NCBI RefSeq assembly: GCF_000717715.1
Contig: NZ_JOAI01000001.1
Span: 1-64,000 of the forward strand
DNA: 64,000 bases
Source: Streptomyces sp. NRRL B-24484
GTDB lineage: Bacteria; Actinomycetota; Actinomycetes; Streptomycetales; Streptomycetaceae
Reading direction: 5' to 3'
Positions within the stretch are counted from its first letter, which is position 1. The number at the start of each line of letters is the position of its first letter. The notes under the pieces are model-generated. The model made no database searches. It had not been told where the DNA came from and saw only the letters and a program-made list of their open reading frames with translations. The position numbers were made by a program, and so were the translations under genes. Positions 33,021 to 41,991 of the stretch are shown in pieces.

Positions 33021-33602
33021 ATGACCGAACTGCGCACCGCACGCCTCACCCTGCGCCCCTGGCGGGAGTCCGACCTGGCCCCCTGGGCGGCGATGAACGC
33101 CGACCCCGCGGTGCGCGAACACCTCGGGGAGCTGCTCACCCGGGAGCAGTGCGACGCCGGGGTGGCCGCCTTCCGCGCCGACCTGGAACGGCGCGGGTAC
33201 GGCTGGTGGGCGCTGGAGTGCACGGCCACCGGGGAGTTCCTCGGCTTCGCCGGTCTCGACGACGTGGACGAGGACATGCCCTTCACCGGGGTCGAGGTCG
33301 GCTGGCGGCTCGCCCGCGGCGCCTGGGGCCACGGCTACGCCACCGAGGCGGGACGGGCCTGCCTGGACTTCGCCTTCGACACCCTCGGCCTGCCGGAGGT
33401 GCTCGCCGTCACCACCGCCGCCAACCACCGCTCGCAGGCGGTGATGCAGCGCCTCGGCATGGTCCGCGACCCCGCCGAGGACTTCGACGACCCCTACGTC
33501 CCCGCAGGCAGCCCGCTCCGCCCGAGCGTCGTCTACCGCCTCGTCCGCCCCGCTGACGCCCCGCGCCAGGACGTGTCTTCGGAGGCGACGGGTACTGCAT
33601 AG
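33021..33602 (+). CDS. GNAT-family N-acetyltransferase
   Basis: RimJ/RimL-like acetyltransferase of 193 residues. It begins MTELRTARLTLRPWRESDL and has the acetyl-CoA loop VGWRLARGAWGHGYATEAGR and the terminal pattern VTTAANHRSQAVMQRLGMVR. The acceptor may be a protein N-terminus or a small molecule. The stop codon TAG shares its last bases with the start of a dispersed repeat copy, so the repeat sits immediately at the 3' end. Confidence 0.88.
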   Translation: MTELRTARLTLRPWRESDLAPWAAMNADPAVREHLGELLTREQCDAGVAAFRADLERRGYGWWALECTATGEFLGFAGLDDVDEDMPFTGVEVGWRLARGAWGHGYATEAGRACLDFAFDTLGLPEVLAVTTAANHRSQAVMQRLGMVRDPAEDFDDPYVPAGSPLRPSVVYRLVRPADAPRQDVSSEATGTA

Positions 33603-33658
33603 GGGCGCGTGGGGGCACCTCCCCGCCGAAGGCCGGGGGGAACTGCGCAATTCGGATG
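33601..33658 (+). repeat. dispersed repeat copy C
   Basis: The copy carries GGGGCGCGTGGGGGCACCT, a hairpin built on CCCCGCC-GAA-GGCCGGGG, and the tail AACTGCGCAATTCGGATG. It is nearly identical to the copy at 10531 over about 58 bases. Confidence 0.75.
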
Positions 33659-33738
33659 CGGGCCGCCGTACGGGTCGCGGCTCGGCGCGTGCTCCCCGAT
33701 CCCTCTGTGGATGCACTCGTGCAAGGGGGACGCCGCCT

Positions 33739-34878
33739 TCAGGCCGAGTAGACCCAGGGGCGCTTCTCGCCCGGGTGGACGACGGCGGCGAAGTCGTCGG
33801 CGACGACGGCGATCGCCGCGCGGCCTTCGATCCGGGCGAGCCAGTCCGGCGGGAGCATGGCGTCGCCGTGGTGGGCGCCGAGCAGGTTGCCGCAGATCGA
33901 GCCGGTGGAGTCGCTGTCGCCGGAGTGGTTGACGGCCAGCAGGAGGGCCGACTCGATCGGGGTGCGGTGCTTCCAGAACTCGGTGCGGGCGAGGGCGGCG
34001 TACACGCCCATGGCGAGCGCCTCCTCGGCCGTCCAGCCGCCGCCGAGGCTCTCCATCGCCAGCGGGGTGGCCGGGCCGGCCTCGGCGAGGGCGACGGCCC
34101 GCTGCAGGGCGGCGTGCGTCTCCTGGTGGCCGGGGTAGCGGGTGAGCAGCTCCATGGCGTTGCGGACGGCGTCCGGCAGGGACGCGCCGTCGACCAGGCG
34201 GCTGATCATGGCGGCGAAGGCGCCAGAGGCGAGCTGGGCGGTCGGGTGGCCGTGGGTGATCCGGGAGCAGCGGGCGGCGAGTTCGAAGGCGTGCCGGTCG
34301 CCGTCGCCGCTGATGCCCGCGCCGGTGAAGCCGAAGGGGGCGGAGCGCATGACGGATCCGCAGCCCTTGGAGTCCGGGTTCACCGGGCCCGGGCTGCCGT
34401 CGACCGGTGCGTGCGCGTCGGGGGTGTGGTCCTCCTGGAGACCGAACTCGCAGGCGCGGCCGGGGGCGCGGCGGGCGTACAGCCAGAGCTGTTCGCGCAG
34501 GTCGCCGATGCGGTGCCGGAGGCCCTCGTGGGGCAGCGGGGCGGGGTGCCGCTGGGTCTCCAGCCAGCGCAGGTAGGCGTCCTTGATCAGGGCGGTCTCG
34601 GCGCCGCCGATGCCCTTGGTCTGGATGCGGCGGTAGCCGTACATCCAGCCCTCGGCGGAGAAGAGGGTCATCTGGGTGTCGTCGGTGATCCGGCCGATCA
34701 CGCCGTCGCGGTCGGGGACGAGTCCGGTGATGCCGGTCGGTCCGTGCTCCGCCTCGACGGTGACCATGGACTTCATCTCGATCGGGTTGCCGAGCGCGTC
34801 GCCGATCGCGCCGCCGAGCAGGCAGCCGCGGAGCCTCGCCCGGTACGCCGCCGTTTCCTGCCAGGTCAGCCGGCCCAT
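33739..34878 (-). CDS. ADP-ribosylglycohydrolase family protein
   Basis: DraG-like hydrolase of 379 residues that removes ADP-ribose from a protein or small molecule. Metal-binding motifs are complete: GCLLGGAIGDALGNPIEM, GRITDDTQMTLFSAEG and NHSGDSDSTGSICGNLLG. ATG 34878 is preceded by GGAGGAGG. The target of the modification is not encoded beside it. A GNAT gene precedes it in the same direction with a 38-base gap, so they may be co-transcribed. Confidence 0.92.
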   Translation of the reverse strand: MGRLTWQETAAYRARLRGCLLGGAIGDALGNPIEMKSMVTVEAEHGPTGITGLVPDRDGVIGRITDDTQMTLFSAEGWMYGYRRIQTKGIGGAETALIKDAYLRWLETQRHPAPLPHEGLRHRIGDLREQLWLYARRAPGRACEFGLQEDHTPDAHAPVDGSPGPVNPDSKGCGSVMRSAPFGFTGAGISGDGDRHAFELAARCSRITHGHPTAQLASGAFAAMISRLVDGASLPDAVRNAMELLTRYPGHQETHAALQRAVALAEAGPATPLAMESLGGGWTAEEALAMGVYAALARTEFWKHRTPIESALLLAVNHSGDSDSTGSICGNLLGAHHGDAMLPPDWLARIEGRAAIAVVADDFAAVVHPGEKRPWVYSA

Positions 34879-34916
34879 CCCGTCCCCCTCCTCCGGATGA
34901 TCACTACCGGTCCAGG

Positions 34917-35510
34917 CTAGCCGGGCCCACCGACGCCGTGGACCTCGGCCTCCGGTCGCGGCGGTCGGCCGAGCCTGCGGGCGAGGACCTGTCCGGGCCA
35001 GCTGCCGTCCAGGAAGCGGTCGGTGCGGGTGAAGCCGTTGCGCTCGTAGAAGGCGACCAGCGCGCCGTCGCCGCCGGCCCAGCAGTCGACCCGCAGCAGC
35101 GTGGCGCCGGCCCGCCGGGTCTCCTCGGCGGCGTGGGCCAGCAGGGCCGCCCCGATGCCGAGGCCGGCGTGCCGGCGGTCGGAGACCAACAGCCGGACGT
35201 AGCGCTCGGGTTCGCCGGCCGGGGCGATCGGCAGCTGCGGGCTGGGGCCGGTGTCGAGCACCAGGGCGCCGACGGGTGTGCCGTCGTGCTCGGCGAGGTA
35301 CGGCTCGTTCTCGGTGGTGTACCGCTCGACCCGGGCCGGCCCGCCGGGCCGCTGCGAGTACGGGACGGTGCCCCACTGCTCGGTGTTGCCGCGCTCGTTC
35401 ATCCAGCGGACGGCCGAGTCCAGCATCCCGAGGACGGCGGGCGCGTCGGCCGGGCCGCCGGGCCTGATCCGCAGGCCGGGTGTCGCCGGGCCGGGTACGA
35501 CGTCGTTCAC
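34917..35510 (-). CDS. GNAT-family N-acetyltransferase
   Basis: Acetyltransferase of 197 residues. The core pattern is VRLLVSDRRHAGLGIGAALL (acetyl-CoA loop with GIGAALL) and the conserved ending VAFYERNGFTRTDRF. The N-terminal part MLDSAVRWMNERGNTEQWGT is typical of a common streptomycete group. Substrate unknown. It is transcribed with or just before the ADP-ribosylglycohydrolase gene. Confidence 0.87.
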   Translation of the reverse strand: MNDVVPGPATPGLRIRPGGPADAPAVLGMLDSAVRWMNERGNTEQWGTVPYSQRPGGPARVERYTTENEPYLAEHDGTPVGALVLDTGPSPQLPIAPAGEPERYVRLLVSDRRHAGLGIGAALLAHAAEETRRAGATLLRVDCWAGGDGALVAFYERNGFTRTDRFLDGSWPGQVLARRLGRPPRPEAEVHGVGGPG

Positions 35511-35576
35511 GGAGGAAGCCTGTGCGGGCGCCGCCCCCGCCCGGGGTGGGCGGGGGCGGCGCGGGTGTCGCGGGTG

Positions 35577-37742
35577 TCAGTCCCGGAAGGTGCGGCCGTC
35601 GGCGGCCATCGCGTCCAGGAGGGCGGGCGGGGTGAAGCGGTCGCCGTAGGCGGCGGCCAACTCGCGGGCGCGGGCGGTGAATCCGGCGAGCCCGCCCTCG
35701 TAGCCGTTGATGTACTGGAGGACGCCGCCCGTCCAGGCGGGGAAGCCGATGCCGAGGATGGAGCCGATGTTGGCGTCGGCGACCGAGGTGAGGACGGACT
35801 CCTCCAGGCAGCGGACGGAGTCCAGGGCCTCGGCGAAGAGCATCCGCTCCTTCATGTCCTCGAACGGGATCTCCTTGCCGGGCTGCGTGAAGTGCTCGCG
35901 CAGGCCGGGCCAGATCCGGGCGCGCTGCCCGTTCTCGTACTCGTAGAAGCCGGCGCCGCCGCTGCGGCCCTCGCGGCCGAACTCGTCGACCATGCGGTCG
36001 ATGACGGTGTCGGCGGGGTGCGGCTGCCAGCTGCCGCCGGCCTCCTCGACGGCCCGCCGGGACTCGTTGCGGATCTTGCGCGGCAGGGTGAGGGTGAGCT
36101 CGTCCATCAGCGAGAGGACCTTGGCGGGGTAGCCGGCCTGGGCGGCGGCCTGCTCGACGGAGACCGGGTCGAGGCCCTCGCCGACCATCGCCACGCCCTC
36201 GTTGATGAACTGCCCGATCACCCGGGAGGTGAAGAACCCGCGGGAGTCGTTGACCACGATCGGCGTCTTGCGGATCTGCCGGACGAGGTCGAAGGCACGG
36301 GCGAGCGCCTCGTCGCCGGTCTGCGCGCCGCGGATGATCTCGACCAGCGGCATCTTGTCGACCGGCGAGAAGAAGTGCAGGCCGATGAAGTCGGCGGTGC
36401 GGTCGACGCCTTCGGCGAGCAGCCCGATCGGCAGGGTGGAGGTGTTGGAGCAGAGCAGGGCGTCGGGGGCGACGACGTCCTGGACCTCCTGGAAGACCTT
36501 GTGCTTGAGCTCGGGGTTCTCGAAGACGGCCTCGATGACGGCGTCGCAGCCGGCCAGGTCGGCCGCCTCGGCGGTCGGGGTGATCCGGGCGAGGAACTCG
36601 GCCCGCTCGGCCTCGGTGCTGCGGCCGCGGGCGACCGCCTTGTCCAGCAGCGCGGCGGAGTAGGCCTTGCCGCGCTCGGCGGCCTCGACGGTGACGTCCT
36701 TGAGGAGGACCTCGATGCCGGCCTTGGCGCAGGAGTACGCGATGCCGGCGCCCATCATGCCGGCGCCGAGCACGGCGACCTTCTCGACCTTCCGGGCGGG
36801 GACGCCCTTGGGGCGGCCGGCACCGGAGTTGACGGCCTGCATGTCGAAGAAGAAGGCCTGGATCATGTTCTTGGCGGTCTGTCCGGTGACCAGCTCGGTG
36901 AAGTACCGGGCCTCGATGGCCATCGCGGTGTCGACGTCGACCTGGGCGCTCTCCACGGCCGCGGCGAGGATGTTGCGCGGCGCCGGATAGGGCGCGCCGG
37001 CGAGCTGCTTGCGCAGGTTGGCCGGGAAGGCGGGCAGGTTGGCGGCGAGCGCGGGGCTGGCCGGGGTGCCGCCGGGGATCCGGTAGCCCTTGACGTCGAA
37101 GCGCTGCACGGACTCCGGGTGGGCGTCGACGAAGGCGCGGGCCTTGGCGAGCATCTCCTCGGGGGTGGCGGCGAGCTCGTCGACCAGTCCGTGCTGGAGG
37201 GCCTGCGCCGGACGGTACTGCTGGCCCTGCAGGAGGACCTTGAGCAGGGCGTCGGTGATGCCGAGCAGCCGCACGGTGCGGACGACTCCGCCGCCGCCGG
37301 GCAGCAGGCCGAGGGTGACCTCGGGCAGGCCGATCTTGGTGGCCGGGGTGTCCAGGGCGATCCGGTGGTGGCAGGCGAGCGCGATCTCCAGGCCGCCGCC
37401 GAGGGCGGCGCCGTTGATCGCGGCGACGACCGGCTTGCCGAGGGTCTCCAGGGCGCGCAGGGCGCGCTTGATCCGCATGCCGTGCTCGAAGGTCTCCTCG
37501 GCCTGGTCCGGGCCGACGGAGGAGAGCAGGTGGAGGTCGCCGCCGGCGAAGAAGGTCTTCTTCGCGGAGGTGACGATGACGCCGCGCACGTCGTCGGCGG
37601 CCTTCAGCCGGGCGACGGTCTCGTCGAGCGCCTCGGTGAAGGCGGCGTTCATGGTGTTGACGGACTGGGCGGGGTCGTCGAGGACGAGGGTGACCACGCC
37701 GTCCTGGTCCTGCTCCCAGCGGATGGCGGATGCTGCAGTCAT
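35577..37742 (-). CDS. FadB/FadJ-type enoyl-CoA hydratase/3-hydroxyacyl-CoA dehydrogenase
   Basis: Multifunctional beta-oxidation protein of 721 residues, last gene of the operon. The N-terminal crotonase domain has GGDLHLL and INGAALGGGLEIALACHHRI, with catalytic Glu region GLPEVTLGLLPGGGG. The NAD-binding domain starts at VAVLGAGMMGAGIAYSCAKA (near residue 330), the dehydrogenase signature is FIGLHFFSPVDKMPLVEIIR, and two C-terminal 3HCDH domains follow. It converts enoyl-CoA to 3-ketoacyl-CoA for the thiolase encoded just upstream. Confidence 0.94.
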   Translation of the reverse strand: MTAASAIRWEQDQDGVVTLVLDDPAQSVNTMNAAFTEALDETVARLKAADDVRGVIVTSAKKTFFAGGDLHLLSSVGPDQAEETFEHGMRIKRALRALETLGKPVVAAINGAALGGGLEIALACHHRIALDTPATKIGLPEVTLGLLPGGGGVVRTVRLLGITDALLKVLLQGQQYRPAQALQHGLVDELAATPEEMLAKARAFVDAHPESVQRFDVKGYRIPGGTPASPALAANLPAFPANLRKQLAGAPYPAPRNILAAAVESAQVDVDTAMAIEARYFTELVTGQTAKNMIQAFFFDMQAVNSGAGRPKGVPARKVEKVAVLGAGMMGAGIAYSCAKAGIEVLLKDVTVEAAERGKAYSAALLDKAVARGRSTEAERAEFLARITPTAEAADLAGCDAVIEAVFENPELKHKVFQEVQDVVAPDALLCSNTSTLPIGLLAEGVDRTADFIGLHFFSPVDKMPLVEIIRGAQTGDEALARAFDLVRQIRKTPIVVNDSRGFFTSRVIGQFINEGVAMVGEGLDPVSVEQAAAQAGYPAKVLSLMDELTLTLPRKIRNESRRAVEEAGGSWQPHPADTVIDRMVDEFGREGRSGGAGFYEYENGQRARIWPGLREHFTQPGKEIPFEDMKERMLFAEALDSVRCLEESVLTSVADANIGSILGIGFPAWTGGVLQYINGYEGGLAGFTARARELAAAYGDRFTPPALLDAMAADGRTFRD

Positions 37743-37779
37743 GGGGAAGTCTCTCCAGGGAGTGGCGGGGAGGGGGTGG

Positions 37780-38994
37780 TCAGATGCGCTCGATCACGGT
37801 GGCGACGCCCATGCCGCCGCCCACGCAGAGGGTGGCCAGGCCGTAGCGGAGGTCGCGGCGCTCCAGTTCGTCGACGAGGGTGCCGATGAGCATGGCGCCG
37901 GTGGCACCGAGCGGGTGGCCGAGGGCGATGGCGCCGCCGTTGACGTTGACCTTCTCGTGGCCGAAGCCGAGTTCGCGCATGAAGCGCAGGGCGACGGCGG
38001 CGAAGGCCTCGTTGATCTCGACCAGGTCGATGTCGTCCGCGGTGAGCCCGGCCTTGGCGAGGGCCTTGCGGGTGGCCGGGGCCGGGCCGGTGAGCATGAT
38101 GGTGGGCTCGGAGCCGGAGACGGCGGCGGAGACGATCCGGGCGCGCGGGGTGAGCCCGTACCGCTCGCCGATCTCGCGGGAGCCGATGGCGACCAGGGCG
38201 GCGCCGTCGACGATGCCGGAGGAGTTGCCGGCGTGGTGGACGTGGTCGATCTTCTCCACCCAGTGGTACTTCTGCAGGGCGACGGCGTCGAAGCCGCCGG
38301 CCTCGCCGATGCCGGCGAAGGAGGGCTTGAGGCCGGCCAGCGTCTCGACGGTGGTGCCGGGGCGGATGAACTCGTCGCGGTCCAGCACGACCAGGCCGTT
38401 GCGGTCGCGGACGGGCACCACCGAGCGGTCGAAGTGGCCGTCGGCCTGGGCCTTGGCGGCGCGGGCCTGCGACTCGGCGGCGAAGGCGTCCACGTCGGTG
38501 CGGCTGAGACCCTCGACGGTGGCGATCAGGTCGGCGCCGATGCCCTGCGGGACGAAGCCCGTCTCGTACGAGGTCATCGGGTCCATCGCCCAGGCACCGC
38601 CGTCGGAGCCCATCTTGACCCGGGACATCGACTCGACGCCGCCGGCCAGGATGAGGTCCTCCCAGCCCGAACGGACCTTCGCGGCGGCCAGGTTGACGGC
38701 CTCCAGGCCGGAGGCGCAGAAGCGGTTCTCCTGGACGCCGGCCACCGTGTCCGGCAGGCCGGCCGCGATGGCGGCGATCCGGGCGATGTCGGAGCCCTGG
38801 TCGCCGATCGGGCTGACCACGCCGAGCACGATGTCGTCGATCGCGGCCGGGTCCAGGGTCGGGAAGCGGGCCTGGAGTTCGTGGATCAGGCCGACCACCA
38901 GGTCGATCGGCTTGGTGCCGTGCAGGGAGCCGTTGGCCTTGCCGCGCCCGCGCGGGGTGCGGATCGCGTCGTAGACGAACGCTTCAGTGGTCAC
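37780..38994 (-). CDS. acetyl-CoA C-acyltransferase (thiolase)
   Basis: Thiolase of 404 residues that cleaves 3-ketoacyl-CoA to acetyl-CoA. The nucleophile Cys is in [13 protein letters not shown], and the acid/base His and second Cys are in [16 protein letters not shown] and [11 protein letters not shown] start with GAAAGG upstream. The spacing of 37 bases to the FadB-like gene is short, which supports one transcript. Confidence 0.94.
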   Translation of the reverse strand: MTTEAFVYDAIRTPRGRGKANGSLHGTKPIDLVVGLIHELQARFPTLDPAAIDDIVLGVVSPIGDQGSDIARIAAIAAGLPDTVAGVQENRFCASGLEAVNLAAAKVRSGWEDLILAGGVESMSRVKMGSDGGAWAMDPMTSYETGFVPQGIGADLIATVEGLSRTDVDAFAAESQARAAKAQADGHFDRSVVPVRDRNGLVVLDRDEFIRPGTTVETLAGLKPSFAGIGEAGGFDAVALQKYHWVEKIDHVHHAGNSSGIVDGAALVAIGSREIGERYGLTPRARIVSAAVSGSEPTIMLTGPAPATRKALAKAGLTADDIDLVEINEAFAAVALRFMRELGFGHEKVNVNGGAIALGHPLGATGAMLIGTLVDELERRDLRYGLATLCVGGGMGVATVIERI

Positions 38995-39028
38995 GGTGAG
39001 TGCCTTTCGGGGGTAGGTGACCGGGCGG

Positions 39029-40171
39029 TCAGCCGAGGAGGGAGCGGCCGATGATCTCTTTCATGATCTCGGTGGTGCCGCCGTAGATCGTCTGGATGCG
39101 GCCGTCGGTGAACGCCTTCGCCACCGGGTATTCCGTCATGTAGCCGTAGCCGCCGTGCAGTTGCAGGCAGCGGTCGGCGGTGCGCTTCTGCAGTTCGGTG
39201 GCCCACCACTTCGCCATCGAGGCGTCGACCGGGGTGAGCGCGTACCGGTTGTGCTCGGTGATGCAGCGGTCGACGAAGGTCCGGGTGACGGCGCACTCGG
39301 TGGCGAGCTCGGCGACCTCGAAGCGGACGTGCTGCAGCTTGGCGAGCGGCTTGCCGAAGGCGGTCCGCTGCTGCACGTACCGGGTGGTCAGCTCCAGCAG
39401 GTGCTCGGCGCCGGCGATCGCGGAGACCGCGATGGTCAGACGCTCCTGCGCGAGGTTCTGCATCAGGTGGACGAAGCCGCCGTTGAGCTCGCCGAGCAGG
39501 TTCTCCTTGGGGACGCGGACGTCGTCGAAGAACAGCTCGGCGGTGTCCTGGGACTTCTGGCCGATCTTGTCGAGGTTGCGGCCGCGCCGGAAGCCCGGCA
39601 TGCCGCGCTCGACGACCAGCAGGCTCAGCCCGTGCGCACCGCCCTCGGGGGTGGTGCGGGCCACCACGATCACCAGGTCGGAGATGATCCCGTTGGAGAT
39701 GAAGGTCTTGCTGCCGTTGAGGAGGTAGTGGTCGCCCTCGTCCACGGCGGTGGTGCGGATGCCCTGCAGGTCGGATCCGGCGCCGGGCTCGGTCATCGCG
39801 ATCGCGGTGACCGTCCCGCCGCTGCAGAAGCCGGGCAGCCAGCGCCGCTTCTGCTCCTCGGTCGCCAGCGAGGTCAGGTACGGACCGATGATGTCGTTGT
39901 GCAGGCCGAGCGCCAGCCCGCTCACCCCGGCCCGGGTGAACTCCTCGGCGAGGACGGCCGGGAAGCGGAAGTCGGGGGTGCCGCCGCCGCCGTACTCCTC
40001 GGGGACGGCGAGGCCGAGCAGCCCGTGCCGGCCGGCGGCGAGCCAGGCCTCCCGGTCGACGATGCCGGCCTGCTCCCAGCGCTCCTGGTGCGGCAGCACC
40101 TCCTTGGCGAGGAACGCCCGGACGGTCTCCCGGAAGGCCTCGTGCTCCTCGGTGTAGATCTCGCGCTGCAC
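39029..40171 (-). CDS. acyl-CoA dehydrogenase
   Basis: FAD-dependent dehydrogenase of 380 residues catalysing the first step of beta-oxidation. Signatures are [14 protein letters not shown] and [20 protein letters not shown], with the catalytic-Glu region [18 protein letters not shown] at the C-terminus. It is flanked by the CoA-transferase (11-base gap) and the thiolase (34-base gap), so the four genes form one operon. Confidence 0.94.
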   Translation of the reverse strand: MQREIYTEEHEAFRETVRAFLAKEVLPHQERWEQAGIVDREAWLAAGRHGLLGLAVPEEYGGGGTPDFRFPAVLAEEFTRAGVSGLALGLHNDIIGPYLTSLATEEQKRRWLPGFCSGGTVTAIAMTEPGAGSDLQGIRTTAVDEGDHYLLNGSKTFISNGIISDLVIVVARTTPEGGAHGLSLLVVERGMPGFRRGRNLDKIGQKSQDTAELFFDDVRVPKENLLGELNGGFVHLMQNLAQERLTIAVSAIAGAEHLLELTTRYVQQRTAFGKPLAKLQHVRFEVAELATECAVTRTFVDRCITEHNRYALTPVDASMAKWWATELQKRTADRCLQLHGGYGYMTEYPVAKAFTDGRIQTIYGGTTEIMKEIIGRSLLG

Positions 40172-40182
40172 CTTGCTGCTCC

Positions 40183-41370
40183 TCAGTGGTGTGGACGGTC
40201 GGTGCTGGACTGCGGCGGTTGCTGCGGTGGTGACTGCGTACCGGCGAGGGCGGGGACGTCCCAGTCCCGGGCGACCTCCGCGGTGTGCGCGCCCGGCAGG
40301 GCGGGCGGCCGGCGCAGCGCGCCGGGGGTGGCCGAGAACCGCGGCGCCGGGGCCGGCTGGACGACGCCGTCCCGCTCGGTGTAGCTGCCGCGGGCCTTGA
40401 GCTGGGGGTGGTCCACGGCCTCGTCCAGGGTGAGGACGGGGGCGGTGCAGGCGTCGGCGCCCTCGAAGACGGCCGTCCAGTCGGCCCGGGTGCGGGTGGC
40501 GAAGCGGTCGGCGATCAGGGTGCGCAGCTCGGGCCAGCGGGCGATGTCGTGCTGGCCGGGGGCATCCGCGCCGAGGCCGAGCAGCCGGGCGAACTCGGCG
40601 TAGAACTGCGGCTCCAGCGCGCCGACGGCCATGTGCCCGCCGTCGGCGGTGCGGTAGAGCGCGTAGTAGGGGGCGCCGCCGTCGAGCATGTTGGCGCCGC
40701 GGGTGTCGTGCCAGTGACCGGCCGCCTTGAGGCCCCAGAGCATGCTGGTGAGGTGGGCGGATCCGTCGACGACGGCGGCGTCGACGACCTGGCCGGTGCC
40801 GGTGGCGCGGGCGTGGTGCAGGGCGGCGAGCAGGCCGACGGCCAGGTAGAGCGAGCCGCCGGCGTAGTCGCCGAGCAGGTTGGCGGGGACGCCGGGAGGC
40901 CCGCCGGGTTCGCCGGCGACCAGGCCGAGCACGCCGGCGGTGGCGATGTAGCCGATGTCGTGGCCGGCCCGGTCGGCGAGCGGGCCGTCCTGGCCCCAGC
41001 CGGTCATCCGGCCGTAGACGAGGGCGGGGTTGCGGGCGAGGCAGTCGGCGGGCCCGACGCCGAGGCGTTCGGCGACGCCGGGGCGGTAGCCCTCGATCAG
41101 CAGGTCGGCGCGGGCGACGAGGTCGAGCACGGCGGCGGGTCCGTCCGGCGCCTTGAGGTCGACCAGGACGGAGCGCTTGTTGCGGTTGGTGAGGTCGAGG
41201 GCGGGCCCGGGGCCGAGCGGCGGCGGCCCGGGACGGTCGACGCGCACCACGTCGGCGCCGAGGTCGGCGAGCAGCATCGCGGCGAACGGGCCGGGTCCGA
41301 GGCCGGCCAGTTCGACCACGCGCACGCCGGCCAGCGGGCCGTCGGCGGCGGGGCCGACGAGTACGGTCAC
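40183..41370 (-). CDS. CaiB/BaiF family CoA-transferase (alpha-methylacyl-CoA racemase-like)
   Basis: Class III CoA-transferase fold, 395 residues, first gene of the operon. It begins GVRVVELAGLGPGPFAAMLL ADLGADVVRVDRPG-type, has NRNKRSVLVDLKAPDG and the GYRPGVAERLGVGP segment. The arrangement DIGYIATAGVLGLVAG and the pairing with beta-oxidation genes favour an alpha-methylacyl-CoA racemase, which lets methyl-branched acids enter beta-oxidation. Start is GTG 41370. Promoter and operator are visible upstream. Confidence 0.9.
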   Translation of the reverse strand: MTVLVGPAADGPLAGVRVVELAGLGPGPFAAMLLADLGADVVRVDRPGPPPLGPGPALDLTNRNKRSVLVDLKAPDGPAAVLDLVARADLLIEGYRPGVAERLGVGPADCLARNPALVYGRMTGWGQDGPLADRAGHDIGYIATAGVLGLVAGEPGGPPGVPANLLGDYAGGSLYLAVGLLAALHHARATGTGQVVDAAVVDGSAHLTSMLWGLKAAGHWHDTRGANMLDGGAPYYALYRTADGGHMAVGALEPQFYAEFARLLGLGADAPGQHDIARWPELRTLIADRFATRTRADWTAVFEGADACTAPVLTLDEAVDHPQLKARGSYTERDGVVQPAPAPRFSATPGALRRPPALPGAHTAEVARDWDVPALAGTQSPPQQPPQSSTDRPHH

Positions 41371-41387
41371 GGCCGTTCTCCCTTGTT

Positions 41388-41441
41388 TGACAGTTCAGCT
41401 GTCACAGTCGCGATGATAGACATGTGACCCGCCGGTAACAA
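41388..41441 (-). promoter_or_regulatory. promoter and operator of the beta-oxidation operon
   Basis: On the minus strand TTGTTA (41441-41436) and TATCAT (41418-41413) are 17 bases apart, giving a start near 41406. Immediately downstream lies TGACAG-N5-CTGTCA (41388-41404), an inverted repeat that a TetR-type repressor could use as a roadblock. It ends 18 bases before the GTG start. Confidence 0.65.
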
Positions 41442-41544
41442 GGGTCCGCCCGCGCCCGCCCGGCCGCGCCCGCGCCACGCTTGCACGGCTCGCCCGGCAG
41501 GCGGATTCTGGGGCTGACGACCGCCGTCCGAGAAGGTGATCCGC

Positions 41545-41808
41545 ATGCACAACCACTGGATCGTCGACCTGAACTTCGAGGAGGACGAGAGCCGGACGAG
41601 CTGCACCGCCTCGCTCAGCGGGTTCAGCGCGCCCGGCGTGCGCGGCATCGGCATCGCCCGCCGCAATCCCGACGACTCCCCCGACTCCACCATCGGCGAG
41701 GAGCTCGCCGCGGCGCGCGCCTGCTCCAACCTCGCGCACCAGCTCATCGACAAGGCCGCCGCCGGCATCGAGACCCGCACCCAGGAATCCACCCGGCTGA
41801 CCTTCTGA
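41545..41808 (+). CDS. DUF1876 (dsRBD-like) protein
   Basis: Small protein of 87 residues of the DUF1876 family common in actinobacteria. It opens with WIVDLNFEEDESRTSCTASL and ends RTQESTRLTF; the predicted beta-beta-beta-alpha form has been compared with double-stranded RNA-binding domains, but the function is unknown. I prefer the ATG at 41545; GTG 41536 adds three residues. A strong terminator follows. Confidence 0.88.
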   Translation: MHNHWIVDLNFEEDESRTSCTASLSGFSAPGVRGIGIARRNPDDSPDSTIGEELAAARACSNLAHQLIDKAAAGIETRTQESTRLTF

Positions 41809-41841
41809 CCGCCCGCCGGCCCCGGGGCCGGCGGCCGCCCC

Positions 41842-41871
41842 ACGGGTCCGGCGCAACCGCGCCGGACCCGT
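41842..41871 (+). terminator. terminator of the DUF1876 gene
   Basis: A perfect 13-base stem (ACGGGTCCGGCGC with its complement) closes an AACC tetraloop. A second GC hairpin (CGCCGGCC-CCGG-GGCCGGCG, about 41814-41833) precedes it. Confidence 0.75.
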
Positions 41872-41940
41872 TGACGTGCCCGCGCCCCACCCGTAGCGTC
41901 GGCACCAACCCTCGGAGGCACCACCGACCCCTCCGGGACT

Positions 41941-41978
41941 CTGCGTGTCGCAGTACCCCGGGTACACACTTCACGCAG
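41941..41978. promoter_or_regulatory. nested dyad upstream of the xylanase gene
   Basis: The outer arms CTGCGTG (41941-41947) and CACGCAG (41972-41978) and the inner arms GTACCC (41953-41958) and GGGTAC (41960-41965) share nearly the same centre. It ends about 13 bases before the GTG start, overlapping the ribosome-binding region. It could be a repressor site or an mRNA hairpin. Confidence 0.55.
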
Positions 41979-41991
41979 AAGGGACGCCCCC

